From Comamonadaceae bacterium M7527 (GTDB lineage: Bacteria; Pseudomonadota; Gammaproteobacteria; Burkholderiales; Burkholderiaceae_C), in contig CP087990.1 of assembly GCA_021044545.1 (NCBI GenBank), positions 1,798,001 to 1,862,000 of the forward strand: a DNA stretch of 64,000 nucleotides. The letters are read 5' to 3'. Numbering within the stretch: the first letter of the stretch is position 1; each line of letters starts with the position of its first letter. Under the pieces are notes generated by a model. It was not told the origin of the DNA, made no database searches, and saw only the letters and a program-made list of their open reading frames with translations. Positions 1 through 9,454 of the stretch are shown here, piece by piece. The position numbers and the translations under genes are program-made.

Positions 1-761
1 TGCCACTTTGGGGCCAAACTGGGCCAGGGTGCAGTTGCCTGCCAACACCACGTAACTGGCACGCACTGTGGCCTGTGCCGTACGCACGGCAACGGACTTG
101 CCTTGCACCAGCTCAATCACGGCGCTGTGCTCAAACACTTGCACGCCTGCGGCCAAGGCCGCTTGCAACAAACCCAGGCCAAATTTAAGCGGGTGCAAGT
201 GGCCAGACTTGCGCTCATAGGCGCCGGCCACATAACGGGGGCTGTCTATTTGGTGGCGCAGCTCGTCTGGACATACCAATCGCACTCAAAACCATAGTCA
301 TGGTGTAAGGCGTCCATCTCAGTGCGCAGCGCTTTTGCTTTGCGCGCTTTGTCTGCCACATACAAATAGCCATGTTGCCTGTCGCAGTCAATGCCATGCG
401 TCTCAATGCGTTGGTCTATTAAATCAATGGCATCTAATGACAACTGCCACAAGTGTTTGGCTTGGTCGCGCCCAAGTTGGCGCTCAAGCTCGGCTTGGCC
501 GCTGGCATAACCCACTATGGCTTGCCCTCCGTTGCGCCCCGATGCACCGCTGCACACACGGTGTGCCTCTAAGACCACCACGCGCTTGCCTGCTGCGGCC
601 AAGTCAATGGCCGCACTAAGACCTGCAAACCCAGCGCCCACCACCACCACGTCGGCTTGTATGTCGGTATCTAGGGCGGGTAAGCTTGCACCGCGCTCAA
701 CGCTGGCTTCGTAGTAGCTAAAGCTGTTTAACTGTGTGTCTGATTGCAGCAAATGGCTCAT
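1..761 (-). CDS. FAD-dependent amine/polyamine oxidoreductase (PuuB/OrdL-like), partial and frameshifted
   Basis: The 5' end of a DAO-family flavoprotein; the 3' part lies outside the window. An N-terminal Rossmann FAD motif (VGAGFAGLSA, from residue 41) and ASGRNGGQ (about residues 73-80) match gamma-glutamylputrescine oxidase-like enzymes, which oxidise an amine substrate in the cytoplasm. The first frame stops at 246-248, but the next frame continues from about 270 to base 1 with convincing family sequence (SPRYVAGAYERKSGHLHP). One base appears to be lost near 269-272, where the coding strand has CC and CCC would restore the frame. It lies just downstream of agmatinase on the same strand, which suggests polyamine catabolism. 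The exact substrate cannot be told from sequence. Confidence 0.8.
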
Positions 762-765
762 GCGT

Positions 766-1704
766 TTAGTGTGCGCTTTGGCCTTTCTTGGCCACTTGGC
801 CGCTTAAATAAGTCCACACCGCGGTTGCCGACGCGTTGCTGGTCAGTTCGCCGTGGTCATAAGCGGGTGCTACTTCAACGCAATCCATAGCCACGGTGTT
901 GAGCACGCTAAGCGCTTCTATCCAGGTCAGTAGTTGGCTAGCGCTCAAACCACCGGGCTCTGGTGTGCCTGTGCCCGGTGCGAACGCTGGGTCTAGACAG
1001 TCAATGTCTAGGGTCATGTAGCAAGGTCTATCACCAAGGCGATCTAGCACTTTGTCAATGAATGGCTGCAAGCTGTCGCCGTCTTTGCCACGCTGGCTGC
1101 GCGCATCAAATATCAAGCCACCTTGATGCGCCACGTAGTTACGTGCCGCCTCATCGCCACTTGAGCGCAGGCCGATTTGCACGGTGGCTGTGGGGTCTAC
1201 CAAGCCTTCAGCAATAGCTTCATAAGTCCACGTGCCGTGACCTGATGGCTCACCAAAGTGATTGGTCCAGGTGTCGCAGTGAGCATCAAAGTGCACCAGC
1301 GCCAACGGACCATGTAAGCGGTGCGCAGCACGCAACAAAGCCAGCGTGACAGAATGGTCACCGCCTAAAAATACCATGTGGTGTTTGGCCATTAGCGCCT
1401 GCGCCTGCTGCTCAATCAACTCGCGTATGGTGGCCAAAGGCGAGGCGTTGGGCAGGCGCATGTCGCCTGCGTCACCCAGTTGGCCGTATGGCGACACATT
1501 GAAGTAGGGGTGGCCTCCATCACACAACATATGGCTGGCAAGCCGAATAGCACCAGGGCCAAATCGCGCGCCTGGGCGGTTGGTCACGGCCCCGTCAAAC
1601 GGTATGCCACACACGCCAAAAGCTTGGTTGACCAGCGCTGGTGCGTCTAGAAACCGCGCACCGTGTTGTGTATAGGGAAAATGTCCAGTCCAGTTGTTGG
1701 CCAT
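766..1704 (-). CDS. speB: Agmatinase (ureohydrolase family)
   Basis: A 312-residue ureohydrolase, the usual family length. It would hydrolyse agmatine to putrescine and urea in the cytoplasm with a binuclear Mn centre. All metal ligands are visible: H117 in GGDHSVT, D140, H142 and D144 in HFDAHCDT, and D233 and D235 in LDIDCLDP, followed by APGTGTPEPGG. It is followed after only 4 bases by the putative amine oxidase gene, so the two are probably one operon (putrescine formation, then oxidation). Arginase-like and guanidinobutyrase or guanidinopropionase specificities share these motifs, so agmatine is the likely rather than proven substrate. Confidence 0.85.
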   Translation of the reverse strand: MANNWTGHFPYTQHGARFLDAPALVNQAFGVCGIPFDGAVTNRPGARFGPGAIRLASHMLCDGGHPYFNVSPYGQLGDAGDMRLPNASPLATIRELIEQQAQALMAKHHMVFLGGDHSVTLALLRAAHRLHGPLALVHFDAHCDTWTNHFGEPSGHGTWTYEAIAEGLVDPTATVQIGLRSSGDEAARNYVAHQGGLIFDARSQRGKDGDSLQPFIDKVLDRLGDRPCYMTLDIDCLDPAFAPGTGTPEPGGLSASQLLTWIEALSVLNTVAMDCVEVAPAYDHGELTSNASATAVWTYLSGQVAKKGQSAH

Positions 1705-1883
1705 GTGCGCATCCTGTCAGTAAGCGTCTTAAAATTTGCGTTTAAGTTAGATATGGTCTCATAGTTCAAGCTCGCCAAGGTGGCGGCTGCCACCCTTTAG
1801 CGCAACAGATAAAGCCCTTTGGCGCATGGGCAGGCGTTTCGCGTGCACATTGAACTTTTTGACTGCAAACAAGTCACACTGCC

Positions 1884-2351
1884 ATGAATCAACAGACCAA
1901 CCGCCGCTCCTTCATCGCCTTGGGCGCGCTCGCGCTAATGGCTCCATCATTTGCAGTACACGCTGCACCAACCAAGCTTGTACAGGTCTGGAAAGACCCC
2001 AATTGCGGTTGTTGCAAAGACTGGGTTGACCACTTGCAAGCAAATGGCTTTAAAACCAAAGTGTTTGACACCGGCAACACCGCCAAGCGCAAACAATTGG
2101 GTATGCCGCAGTCGTTTGGCTCTTGCCACACCGCGCTTATTGACGGCTATGTCATAGAAGGCCATGTGCCCGCTAGCGACATACAGCGCTTGCTGTCGCT
2201 TCGCCCCAAAGCCATTGGTTTGGCAGTGCCCGGCATGGTGGTGGGCTCTCCCGGTATGGACGGGCCAGTTTACAAAGGCAGAAGCGACCCTTATGACGTG
2301 CTACTGGTGCTTGGCGAAGGCCGGTCTTCAGTGTTTCAACGCCACACCTGA
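1884..2351 (+). CDS. DUF411 family metal-binding protein, exported
   Basis: A 155-residue DUF411 protein. The N-terminus has a twin-arginine-like start (NRRSF) and a hydrophobic stretch ending near VHAAP (about residue 29), so it is probably periplasmic. A thioredoxin-like CGCCK motif (C41, C43, C44) sits in the first mature strand, and a second conserved Cys follows (FGSCHTAL). DUF411 genes are typically found in copper or silver resistance clusters; the biochemical role is not settled, and metal binding is inferred. It faces the agmatinase gene divergently. The 179-base gap holds a hairpin (AGGTGGC-type arms around 1777-1796) that could be an operator or a weak terminator. It converges with the copper ATPase gene. 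Confidence 0.82.
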   Translation: MNQQTNRRSFIALGALALMAPSFAVHAAPTKLVQVWKDPNCGCCKDWVDHLQANGFKTKVFDTGNTAKRKQLGMPQSFGSCHTALIDGYVIEGHVPASDIQRLLSLRPKAIGLAVPGMVVGSPGMDGPVYKGRSDPYDVLLVLGEGRSSVFQRHT

Positions 2352-2402
2352 GACTGCATCGCGACTGGCCGTGGTTTAGTCTCTTAAAAGCTTTTGAGGC
2401 TC

Positions 2403-2439
2403 TTAGGGCTCTAAAGACTCTAAAGATTGTTAGGGCTCT
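2403..2439. repeat. Short direct repeats between convergent genes
   Basis: CTCTAAAGA is repeated in perfect tandem (2409-2417 and 2418-2426), flanked by two copies of TTAGGGCTCT (2403-2412 and 2430-2439). A further TTAGGGCTT lies near 2475. The repeats sit between the stop codons of two convergent genes, so they are non-coding. No function is recognised. Confidence 0.6.
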
Positions 2440-2473
2440 TGAAACTGATACGGCTTTGAAACGCGCTCGGCTA

Positions 2474-4861
2474 TTAGGGCTTCCAGCGGTTTAGCAACAA
2501 GGCATTGCTCATCACGCTAACCGAGCTCAAGGCCATGGCCGCACCCGCTACTACAGGGCTTAAAAAACCCATGGCCGCCAGCGGAATGCCTGCTGCGTTG
2601 TAGGCAAACGCCCAAAACAGGTTTTGCCTGATTTTGTGTACCGTGTGTTTGGAAATAGACAAAGCCGCTTGCACCAGCACCGGGTCCGCGCGCATCAGCG
2701 TAATGCCTGCGGCCTGCATGGCTACATCGCCGTGCTGGCCGTTGTTCATGGCCACACCCACTTGTGCGGTAGACAATGCCGGTGCGTCATTGATGCCATC
2801 GCCTACAAAGGCAACAACGCTGCCATTGGCTTGCAGCGCTTTAATGGCGGTGGCCTTGTCACCTGGCAGTAATTCACCCCATACGTCAGCTGGTGGCAAA
2901 CCAACGCGCGCGCCCACCGCATTGGCTGCAGCTTGGTTGTCGCCAGACAGCATTACCACGCGCTGGCCCGCAGCCATGAGCGCACGCACGGCGTCAACCG
3001 TGCTGGGCTTTAACGCGTCGCCAAAGGCAAACAAGGCTTTAATGCGGCCTTGCTGCGCAAAAGCAGACACGCTATAGCCCAAGCCTTGCCACTGTTGCAA
3101 GGCGTCTATCACCGACGGTTGTTCCAGTTGAGCGCCCAGGCCAAGCTCACGCATCCAAGCCAAACTGCCCATTTGCAGCGGTGCGCCAGCGCTGACGGCT
3201 TGGCTGCCTTTTCCTGCAACGTTTTCGACTTGCTCTACGCTTATTTGACTGGTAGACGCTGGCAGCGCTTGGGTCTCAAGCCAATCACGCATGGCTTGGG
3301 CCAAAGGGTGTGGGTTGTCGGTTTGTAGGGCTTGCAACGCGGCCAATGACGCGGGCTGTGCGTGCGGCTGTGCAAGGTCGCACCACAGTGTGGCCATGAC
3401 CGTGGGCTTGCCCATGGTGAGGGTGCCCGTCTTGTCAAACGCCACCACGTCTACGGCATACGCTTGCTCCAAGGCCTGTGCGTCCTTGATCAAAATGCCG
3501 TGCTTGGCTGCCACGCCTGTACCCACCATCATGGCCGCTGGCGTAGCCAAGCCCAAAGCACAAGGGCAAGCAATGACCAATACCGCCACCATGTTGATCA
3601 TGGCTTGCTCAAAAGGCGCACCTTTTGCAAGCCACACCCACAACGTCACACCGGCAATCAGCAACACCACCGGTACAAACACAGCGGCTACTTTGTCCAC
3701 TATGCGTTGCACAGGGGCTTTGCCTGCCTGGGCATCACTGACCATGGTCACAATGTTGGACAACACGCTGTGGGTATCGGTGGCACTGACCACAATGTCC
3801 AAAGTGGCCTCGCCATTGAGCGTGCCACCAATCACGCGCTCGCCTACGGTTTTGGCCACAGGCAAGGGCTCGCCCGTGACCATGGCCTCATCCACACTGG
3901 AGCTACCCACGGCGACAACACCGTCGGCTGGAATGCGCTCACCAGGGCTGACGCGTATGCGGTCACCCACCAACAACTCAGACACAGGAATGTGCTGAAT
4001 GTCCTCACGCTTCACGCCGTCGGGCAACAACTTGGCTGTGCTGGGCTTTAAGCTGTTCAACGCTCGAATGGCCGATGTGGTTTGTCGCTTGCTGCGCGTC
4101 TCTAGGTATTTGCCCAACAACACCAAGGCGATTACAACGGCTGAGCCCTCGTAGTACAAATGCGGCGGCTGCTCACCCTGATGGGTCAACCACAGCCAGG
4201 TGGACAAGCCCCAGCCCGCGGTTGTACCAATGGCGACCAACAACTCCATGTTGCCCGTGAACGCCTTTAGGGCGTGCCAGGCGCTTTTGTAAAAGGGCCA
4301 GCCCAAGACAAATTGCACAGGTGTGGCCAGCACAAACTGCATCCACGGTGCAGGCATGGACAGCGTTACCGGTGCGCCCCACAGCATGCCCAACACAGGG
4401 CCAAGCCAGTGCACCACCATGGGCAATAACAAAGGCGCGGACAGCAACAATGCCGCCAGCGTGGGCAAAAAGTCCTTGTCTATGCCCATGCGGTTTGGTT
4501 TGTCTGCATCAACCAATACCTGTGCGTCTCTGGGCTCATAGCCCGCATCACGAATCACGCGGCGCATGTCGCGCTGCCAAGCCACCGCATCTGTAACCTC
4601 GGTGCTAGGCACGACGCGCACCATCTCGGTTGCCAAATTCACACTGGCTTGCGACACGGTTTTTTGCTTGCTAAGAGCACGCTCAACCCGACCTACGCAC
4701 GAGGCGCACGTCATACCACCCACGCCTATATCCAAAGGTGTTGATGGTGTTGGTTGGGTCTTGGAAGGCGTGGTCATGGTGTTGGGGCGTGGGGAACTAT
4801 TGGGTGGGGTCTGTGGTCGTAGTACGGTGGTCATCATAGTAGTGAGAGACACTGTCTTCAT
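2474..4861 (-). CDS. copA: Copper-exporting P1B-type ATPase
   Basis: A 795-residue heavy-metal P-type ATPase that would pump Cu(I) out of the cytoplasm. One N-terminal HMA domain carries GMTCASC (C52, C55). Next come membrane helices, the actuator TGE (about 329-331), the transmembrane CPC (C432, C434), the phosphorylation site DKTGT (D476), an NPHP motif and GDGINDAP near the C-terminus. The C-terminal helix pair contains NAAGIPLAA and SSVSVMSNALLL, as in copper transporters. The first 28 residues are Thr/Ser/Pro-rich and poorly conserved, so the ATG at 4777 is an alternative start. Only about 43 bases separate the annotated start from the divergent small gene at 4905, so the two promoters must overlap. 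Confidence 0.95.
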   Translation of the reverse strand: MKTVSLTTMMTTVLRPQTPPNSSPRPNTMTTPSKTQPTPSTPLDIGVGGMTCASCVGRVERALSKQKTVSQASVNLATEMVRVVPSTEVTDAVAWQRDMRRVIRDAGYEPRDAQVLVDADKPNRMGIDKDFLPTLAALLLSAPLLLPMVVHWLGPVLGMLWGAPVTLSMPAPWMQFVLATPVQFVLGWPFYKSAWHALKAFTGNMELLVAIGTTAGWGLSTWLWLTHQGEQPPHLYYEGSAVVIALVLLGKYLETRSKRQTTSAIRALNSLKPSTAKLLPDGVKREDIQHIPVSELLVGDRIRVSPGERIPADGVVAVGSSSVDEAMVTGEPLPVAKTVGERVIGGTLNGEATLDIVVSATDTHSVLSNIVTMVSDAQAGKAPVQRIVDKVAAVFVPVVLLIAGVTLWVWLAKGAPFEQAMINMVAVLVIACPCALGLATPAAMMVGTGVAAKHGILIKDAQALEQAYAVDVVAFDKTGTLTMGKPTVMATLWCDLAQPHAQPASLAALQALQTDNPHPLAQAMRDWLETQALPASTSQISVEQVENVAGKGSQAVSAGAPLQMGSLAWMRELGLGAQLEQPSVIDALQQWQGLGYSVSAFAQQGRIKALFAFGDALKPSTVDAVRALMAAGQRVVMLSGDNQAAANAVGARVGLPPADVWGELLPGDKATAIKALQANGSVVAFVGDGINDAPALSTAQVGVAMNNGQHGDVAMQAAGITLMRADPVLVQAALSISKHTVHKIRQNLFWAFAYNAAGIPLAAMGFLSPVVAGAAMALSSVSVMSNALLLNRWKP

Positions 4862-4904
4862 CCAAGTTCAACGAAAACGCGTACCAAACGCCTATACTGC
4901 CACC

Positions 4905-5330
4905 ATGTTGTCGCGCTTACGCCGATTATTGACCTGTTTGTTTGTCATGCTTGCCGTGACAACGCAAGGTATTGCTGGTGCGGCTATGGCCACACAGATG
5001 GCGGGCCCGGTGTCGCCCAGCACAGCGCACGCGTCGCCAGGTTGTGATCACACCACTGTTGTCAAGGTGTCTGACCACGTTCACCATGCTCAGCCACTGC
5101 CAAAAAGCCACCAACAAGTGCTTTCAAGCCACAGTTGTGAGGCGTCGCACGCCATCCACGTCACATGCGCGGCGTGTCTCATGGTTTGCTCAGGGCTGTC
5201 CTTGACTGCAACACCAGCCGTTTTTACCGATGAGCAGCCGCGTTGTGCTGCACCGGTGTGGATCGCTCAACAAATCCCAAGCCCAGTGCTTGGGGGCTTA
5301 CTTCGCCCTCCCCTTAAACCTCTTGCTTGA
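4905..5330 (+). CDS. DUF2946/CopL-like secreted His- and Cys-rich protein
   Basis: A 141-residue protein with an N-terminal signal (LLTCLFVMLAVTTQGIAGAA). The mature part is rich in His and Cys (SHSCEASHAIHVTCAACLMVC) and ends in GLLRPPLKP, like DUF2946 and CopL-type proteins found with copper resistance genes. The start at 4905 is chosen because the signal peptide begins there; a longer upstream frame would overlap copA. A TATACT hexamer at 4893-4898 lies so close to the start codon that the transcript could be nearly leaderless. Metal binding is inferred from composition and context only. Confidence 0.6.
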   Translation: MLSRLRRLLTCLFVMLAVTTQGIAGAAMATQMAGPVSPSTAHASPGCDHTTVVKVSDHVHHAQPLPKSHQQVLSSHSCEASHAIHVTCAACLMVCSGLSLTATPAVFTDEQPRCAAPVWIAQQIPSPVLGGLLRPPLKPLA

Positions 5331-5465
5331 ATCAAAAGGGCCCAATGCGTGAACAACGTACTGGCTGATTGAGCGCACACCCTGCACCGGGTGTGCTCAT
5401 TGTGACCACAGGCTTTCAAGCCCACAGCTTGTTAACAGTAAAGCCGTGGTTACACAGAGGTATCT

Positions 5466-5741
5466 ATGTTTTTATATATCAACCGCAGCGTCCGACTGGT
5501 GGCGTTGCCAATCCTATTTGTGTGGATTGGTGTTGCCACCATGCACACGGCGCTGGCGCAGACCAATGCGCCACCACTGTCTCACACATCCGCGTTTGAC
5601 CTCTACCCCGACAATGGCGAGGTGACACCCATAGACTGGCGGGCCGCCAATGTGGTCGTCGGGCAGCGTGGCGGCTGGCGGGCCTATGCCGCCGAGGCAT
5701 CTGAGGCGGCCAAACGGGCATCGCAAGGCGGTGCACAATGA
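5466..5741 (+). CDS. Small exported protein preceding a TolC-family gene
   Basis: A 91-residue protein of unknown function with a signal peptide (LVALPILFVWIGVATMHTALA, about residues 11-31). The mature part contains PIDWRAANVVVGQRGGWRAYA, a hydrophilic segment with two Trp and several Arg, and ends Ala-rich. Its stop overlaps the start of the TolC-like gene (ATGA), which indicates translational coupling. Upstream, 5371-5398 forms a GC-rich hairpin (CACACCC/GGGTGTG) that may end the DUF2946-like transcript. By position it is probably a periplasmic accessory of the copper cluster; no catalytic motif is visible. Confidence 0.65.
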   Translation: MFLYINRSVRLVALPILFVWIGVATMHTALAQTNAPPLSHTSAFDLYPDNGEVTPIDWRAANVVVGQRGGWRAYAAEASEAAKRASQGGAQ

Positions 5742-7159
5742 GGCGGCAACGACTACAACTCAGCGCCATTGCTGCCAGCGTAGTGGTGCTGGCAGGTTGC
5801 ACATCGGTCACACCACAAGGTGTTCTAGAGCAGGTATCGGCTCGTGTTGGCACGCACCTACCCGCGCCGCTAACGCTTGCTTCTGACGAGGCTGCACTGC
5901 GAGAAGCACGCCAGCGCGTTGACACGCTTCTTGGTCAAACGCTGACGCAGGCAGGGGCTGTCGAGCTGGCCATGTACAACAGCCCCGCATTTCAAGCGAT
6001 GCTGGCACAAGGGGTTGGCAACACGGCCAATGCGGCACAAGGCGGGCGCATTTCAAACCCCAACTTTGGCTTTGAGCGCATGACCTCAACCGGGGAGTTG
6101 GAGCTCACCCGCATGCTGTCATTTGGATTGTTAGATTTGCTAACGCTGCCCAAGCGACAAGCTGTTGCAACACTCGCGGTTGATCAAGCACAGCTTGACT
6201 TGGCCCAGCAAGTTGTCAAAGACATCTCCTCGGTGAAGCTGGCGTGGGTTAGCGCAATTGCCGCTGAACAACGCCTAGCCTATGCGCAGCAAGTCCAGCG
6301 CAGCGCCAATGCCAGTGCAGAGCTGGCAAAAAGGCTGTTGGCTGTGGGCAATTTCAGCTGGCTACAACAAGCCAAACAACAGCAGTTTGCAAGTGATGCC
6401 GCTATAGCCTTGGCCAGTGCGCAACATGCCCGCACCACCGCCCACGAGGCGTTGGTAAGGGTGTTGGGCCTCAGACCAGAGCAGCTGGCCAAACTGCAAC
6501 TGCCCAAGCGCCTACCCGCTGTTCCTGACAACATCTTATTGCCCGCTCAAATCAACACCGCCGCTGTTGACACGCGCCTAGACATTGGCATTGCCAAGTT
6601 GAATGTGCAACGCTTGGTAGACAGTGATTCACTTGATACCTTGACCAGTTTTACCGATGTCGAATTGGGCGTGAGAGGGGTTGATAAAAAGGACACCGCC
6701 ACAGGAGAGGTAACCAGCGCCAGAGGTTTTGAAATTGGTGTTAGCTTGCCTATTTTTGACTGGGGTGATAACAAACGGGCGGCTTTTAGTGCGCAACAAA
6801 TTGCAGCACAACGCAACTTAGAGGCGACTGTGCTCAACGCCAACTCACAGCTACGGGTTAGTTATTCGGCATACCGCACGGCACACGACTTGGCCATGCA
6901 TTACAAACAAGTGGTACTGCCTATGCGCGCTCGCATATCTGAAGAAAACCAGTACCGCTACAACGGCATGCTCATCAGTGTGTTTGACTTGCTAAGCGAC
7001 GCTAGGGGTCAAATCAACACCGTCACCCAAGCCCTAAACGCCACCGAACAATTTTGGACGGCGCACGCGCTGTTGCAAAACAATTTAATGGGTGTACCCA
7101 GTCAAGCCATTGCCATGGACACGGCTGCACCCGCCAACGACACAGCAGGAGGGCATTGA
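5738..7159 (+). CDS. TolC/CusC-family outer-membrane lipoprotein
   Basis: A 473-residue outer-membrane efflux-type protein. The signal peptide ends in a lipobox (VLAGC, Cys about residue 21), so it is probably a lipoprotein like CusC. Two long repeated helical regions typical of the OEP fold are visible, with the characteristic AVELAMYNSPAFQA in the first half and SLPIFDWG in the second. It overlaps the preceding small gene by 4 bases and is followed 3 bases later by the multicopper oxidase. No RND pump (CusA) or adaptor (CusB) is encoded here, so it either partners with proteins made elsewhere or works with the oxidase. The copper role is inferred from neighbours. Confidence 0.85.
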   Translation: MRRQRLQLSAIAASVVVLAGCTSVTPQGVLEQVSARVGTHLPAPLTLASDEAALREARQRVDTLLGQTLTQAGAVELAMYNSPAFQAMLAQGVGNTANAAQGGRISNPNFGFERMTSTGELELTRMLSFGLLDLLTLPKRQAVATLAVDQAQLDLAQQVVKDISSVKLAWVSAIAAEQRLAYAQQVQRSANASAELAKRLLAVGNFSWLQQAKQQQFASDAAIALASAQHARTTAHEALVRVLGLRPEQLAKLQLPKRLPAVPDNILLPAQINTAAVDTRLDIGIAKLNVQRLVDSDSLDTLTSFTDVELGVRGVDKKDTATGEVTSARGFEIGVSLPIFDWGDNKRAAFSAQQIAAQRNLEATVLNANSQLRVSYSAYRTAHDLAMHYKQVVLPMRARISEENQYRYNGMLISVFDLLSDARGQINTVTQALNATEQFWTAHALLQNNLMGVPSQAIAMDTAAPANDTAGGH

Positions 7160-7162
7160 ACC

Positions 7163-8602
7163 ATGTCACAACCATCAGCAAAGCATTCAGACCAACAGTT
7201 GCGTGAGCGGCGTCGGTTTTTAAATTTGGCGGGTATTGGCGCCAGCGCCGTGGCGGCCGCTTCCGTGAGTCCAGTTGCCATGGCTGCACTGCCAGAGTTG
7301 GTGTCTCAACCCGATGCAACCACCGCACCGCCGCTGTTTGCCCAAACGGGTAGGCCTTATGACCCTGTTACAACCATCAACGGCTGGTCACTGCCGTGGC
7401 GCATGCGCCAAGGAGTCAAAGAGTTTCACCTGGTTGCGGAACCCGTTGTGCGCGAAATGGCAACTGGTTTTAATGCCCATTTGTGGGGCTATAACGGCCA
7501 ATCTCCCGGACCAACAATTGAAGTGGTGGAGGGCGACCGCGTGCGTCTTTACGTGACCAACCGACTACCGGAGCACACCAGCGTACATTGGCACGGCCAA
7601 CGCTTGCCCAATGGTATGGATGGTGTAACGGGGCTTAACCAACCGGCCATCGCACCGGGTAAAACCTTTGTATACGAATTCGTTGCAAGACGCCCAGGCA
7701 CTTTTATGTACCACCCGCACGCCGACGAAATGGTTCAAATGGCCATGGGCATGATGGGCTCGTGGGTCACCCACCCCAAACAACACGACCAACGCATTGG
7801 TCAGGTAGACCGAGATTTCTGCTTCTTGCTCAATGCGTATGACGTCGAGCCAGGAAGCGCCACGCCAAAAATCATGACCATGCTGGACTTTAATCTGTGG
7901 TCTTGGAATAGCCGCATTTTTCCTGGTATTGACTCATTCAATGTCAAACAAGGTGATCGCGTACGCATGCGGGTTGGTAACTTGACTATGACCAACCACC
8001 CCATACACATACATGGTCAAGAGTTTGAGGTAACAGGCACAGATGGCGGCCCCACACCAAAGGGTTCTCGTTGGCCAGAGGTGACCACTGATATAGCCGT
8101 AGGCCAAATGCGACAAATCGAGTTCGTCGCCGACGAGCTGGGTGACTGGGCCGCGCATTGCCACAAAAGCCATCACACCATGAATGCAATGGGGCACGAC
8201 ATCCCCACCATGATTGGCGCAGATCACGCGGGGCTAACCGCCCAGATACGCGAGCTCACGCCCGAATACATGGTGATGGGAGAGCGCGGTATGGCCGACA
8301 TGACCGAAATGGCCATGGCCATCCCAGACAACACAACGCCCATGATGACTGGCGACGGACCGTTTGGCTCGGTAGAAATGGGTGGCATGTTTAGTGTGCT
8401 CAAAGTGCGCAAAGATCAGCCTGCTCACAGCAATGCCGACCCTGGCTGGTACAAGCACCCCCCGGGCACTGTGGCATACGAATACAAGGGTGAGACACCA
8501 ACGCCTAAACGCGCACAAAACGCTGGTGCATCTGCCATGCCTATGACCACCAGTGTCAAGCAAACAGTTCACATTCAAAAACCACATCAACACAAGCACT
8601 AA
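7163..8602 (+). CDS. Multicopper oxidase, Tat-exported copper oxidase
   Basis: A 479-residue multicopper oxidase, probably oxidising Cu(I) in the periplasm. The N-terminus has a twin-arginine-type signal (RERRRFLNLAG and an Ala-rich stretch to VAMAAL). All four copper-binding motifs are present: HWHG, HPHAD, HPIHIHG and HCHKSHHTM. A Met-rich segment near the C-terminus (MVMGERGMADMTEMAMA, then MGGMF) is typical of copper-tolerance oxidases. It is shorter than PcoA/CopA (about 600 residues). The stop is followed 10 bases later by the cupredoxin gene with a clear AAGGA ribosome site, so it belongs to the same operon. Confidence 0.9.
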   Translation: MSQPSAKHSDQQLRERRRFLNLAGIGASAVAAASVSPVAMAALPELVSQPDATTAPPLFAQTGRPYDPVTTINGWSLPWRMRQGVKEFHLVAEPVVREMATGFNAHLWGYNGQSPGPTIEVVEGDRVRLYVTNRLPEHTSVHWHGQRLPNGMDGVTGLNQPAIAPGKTFVYEFVARRPGTFMYHPHADEMVQMAMGMMGSWVTHPKQHDQRIGQVDRDFCFLLNAYDVEPGSATPKIMTMLDFNLWSWNSRIFPGIDSFNVKQGDRVRMRVGNLTMTNHPIHIHGQEFEVTGTDGGPTPKGSRWPEVTTDIAVGQMRQIEFVADELGDWAAHCHKSHHTMNAMGHDIPTMIGADHAGLTAQIRELTPEYMVMGERGMADMTEMAMAIPDNTTPMMTGDGPFGSVEMGGMFSVLKVRKDQPAHSNADPGWYKHPPGTVAYEYKGETPTPKRAQNAGASAMPMTTSVKQTVHIQKPHQHKH

Positions 8603-8612
8603 GGATTGCATC

Positions 8613-9113
8613 ATGACAACACACAGCACACACCTGAAAACCATCACTGCCGCAGCAACGTTCGCCGCTGCCTCTAGCCTGGCTGGTCTGGCCTTGGCAG
8701 CCGGAAGCCACGCTGGTGGCCATGGCAGTCATGGTGATTCCCCCATTGGACAAGCTGCCACCATGGACCAGGTCACCAAGACCGTCACCATCGATATGAC
8801 AGACAACATGCGATTTACGCCAGCAAACGTGCAGGTAACAAAAGGCGACGTGGTGCACTTCATCGTTAAAAACAGTGGCGCTGTGCAACACGAGATGACC
8901 ATTGGCACACCCGAAGAACTGGCTTTGCACTATCAACAAATGCTGAAATTTCCGGGCATGCAACACGACGACCCGCAAACCGCATCGGTTGCACCCAACG
9001 AAACCGGCGACATTGTGTGGGCTTTCACCACCAGCGGCACGGTTGATTTTGCGTGTCTTCAACCCGGTCACTTTGACGCGGGTATGAAGGGCTACGTTCA
9101 GGTCAACAAGTAA
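8613..9113 (+). CDS. Periplasmic cupredoxin
   Basis: A 166-residue blue-copper-fold protein. The signal peptide runs to about residue 30 (SSLAGLALAAG), followed by a short His/Gly-rich linker (SHAGGHGSHGD). Type 1 copper ligands are visible as the His of VQHEM and the Cys, His and Met of ACLQPGHFDAGM. The start at 8613 has a good AAGGA site 7 bases upstream; an earlier in-frame start would lie inside the oxidase gene. It could shuttle electrons or copper to or from the adjacent multicopper oxidase. The family is clear; the partner is inferred. Confidence 0.88.
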   Translation: MTTHSTHLKTITAAATFAAASSLAGLALAAGSHAGGHGSHGDSPIGQAATMDQVTKTVTIDMTDNMRFTPANVQVTKGDVVHFIVKNSGAVQHEMTIGTPEELALHYQQMLKFPGMQHDDPQTASVAPNETGDIVWAFTTSGTVDFACLQPGHFDAGMKGYVQVNK

Positions 9114-9140
9114 ACCAACTCATTTTTAAGGAATTTCGCC

Positions 9141-9431
9141 ATGCTCAAAAACACACTATTGGCCCTCGTTGTTGCTGCTACCACCACCGCATTTGCCGCT
9201 GGTGACAAGACTATGACCACGGGCGAGGTCAAGCGCATTGATGCACCGCGCGGCAAGCTCACCATTAAACACGGTGAGATTACCAACCTAGACATGCCAG
9301 GCATGACCATGGTTTTTGACGTGGTTGATACAAATCAAATCACCGGCATCAAGAAGGGCGATAAAGTCTTGTTTCATGTAGAGATGGATGGCCAGCGCAT
9401 GGTCATCACCGACATCACCGTGCAACCTTAA
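9141..9431 (+). CDS. CusF-like periplasmic copper-binding protein
   Basis: A 96-residue exported protein with a signal peptide of about 19 residues (LALVVAATTTAFA). The mature OB-fold segment carries a CusF-type copper site: a His in KHGEI and two Met in MPGMTM. The Trp that caps copper in E. coli CusF is replaced by Met here. It would carry or buffer Cu(I) in the periplasm. It lies 27 bases after the cupredoxin gene with AAGGA upstream, in the same operon. Confidence 0.85.
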   Translation: MLKNTLLALVVAATTTAFAAGDKTMTTGEVKRIDAPRGKLTIKHGEITNLDMPGMTMVFDVVDTNQITGIKKGDKVLFHVEMDGQRMVITDITVQP

Positions 9432-9454
9432 AACGCCTAACACCGTAAAAGCCC

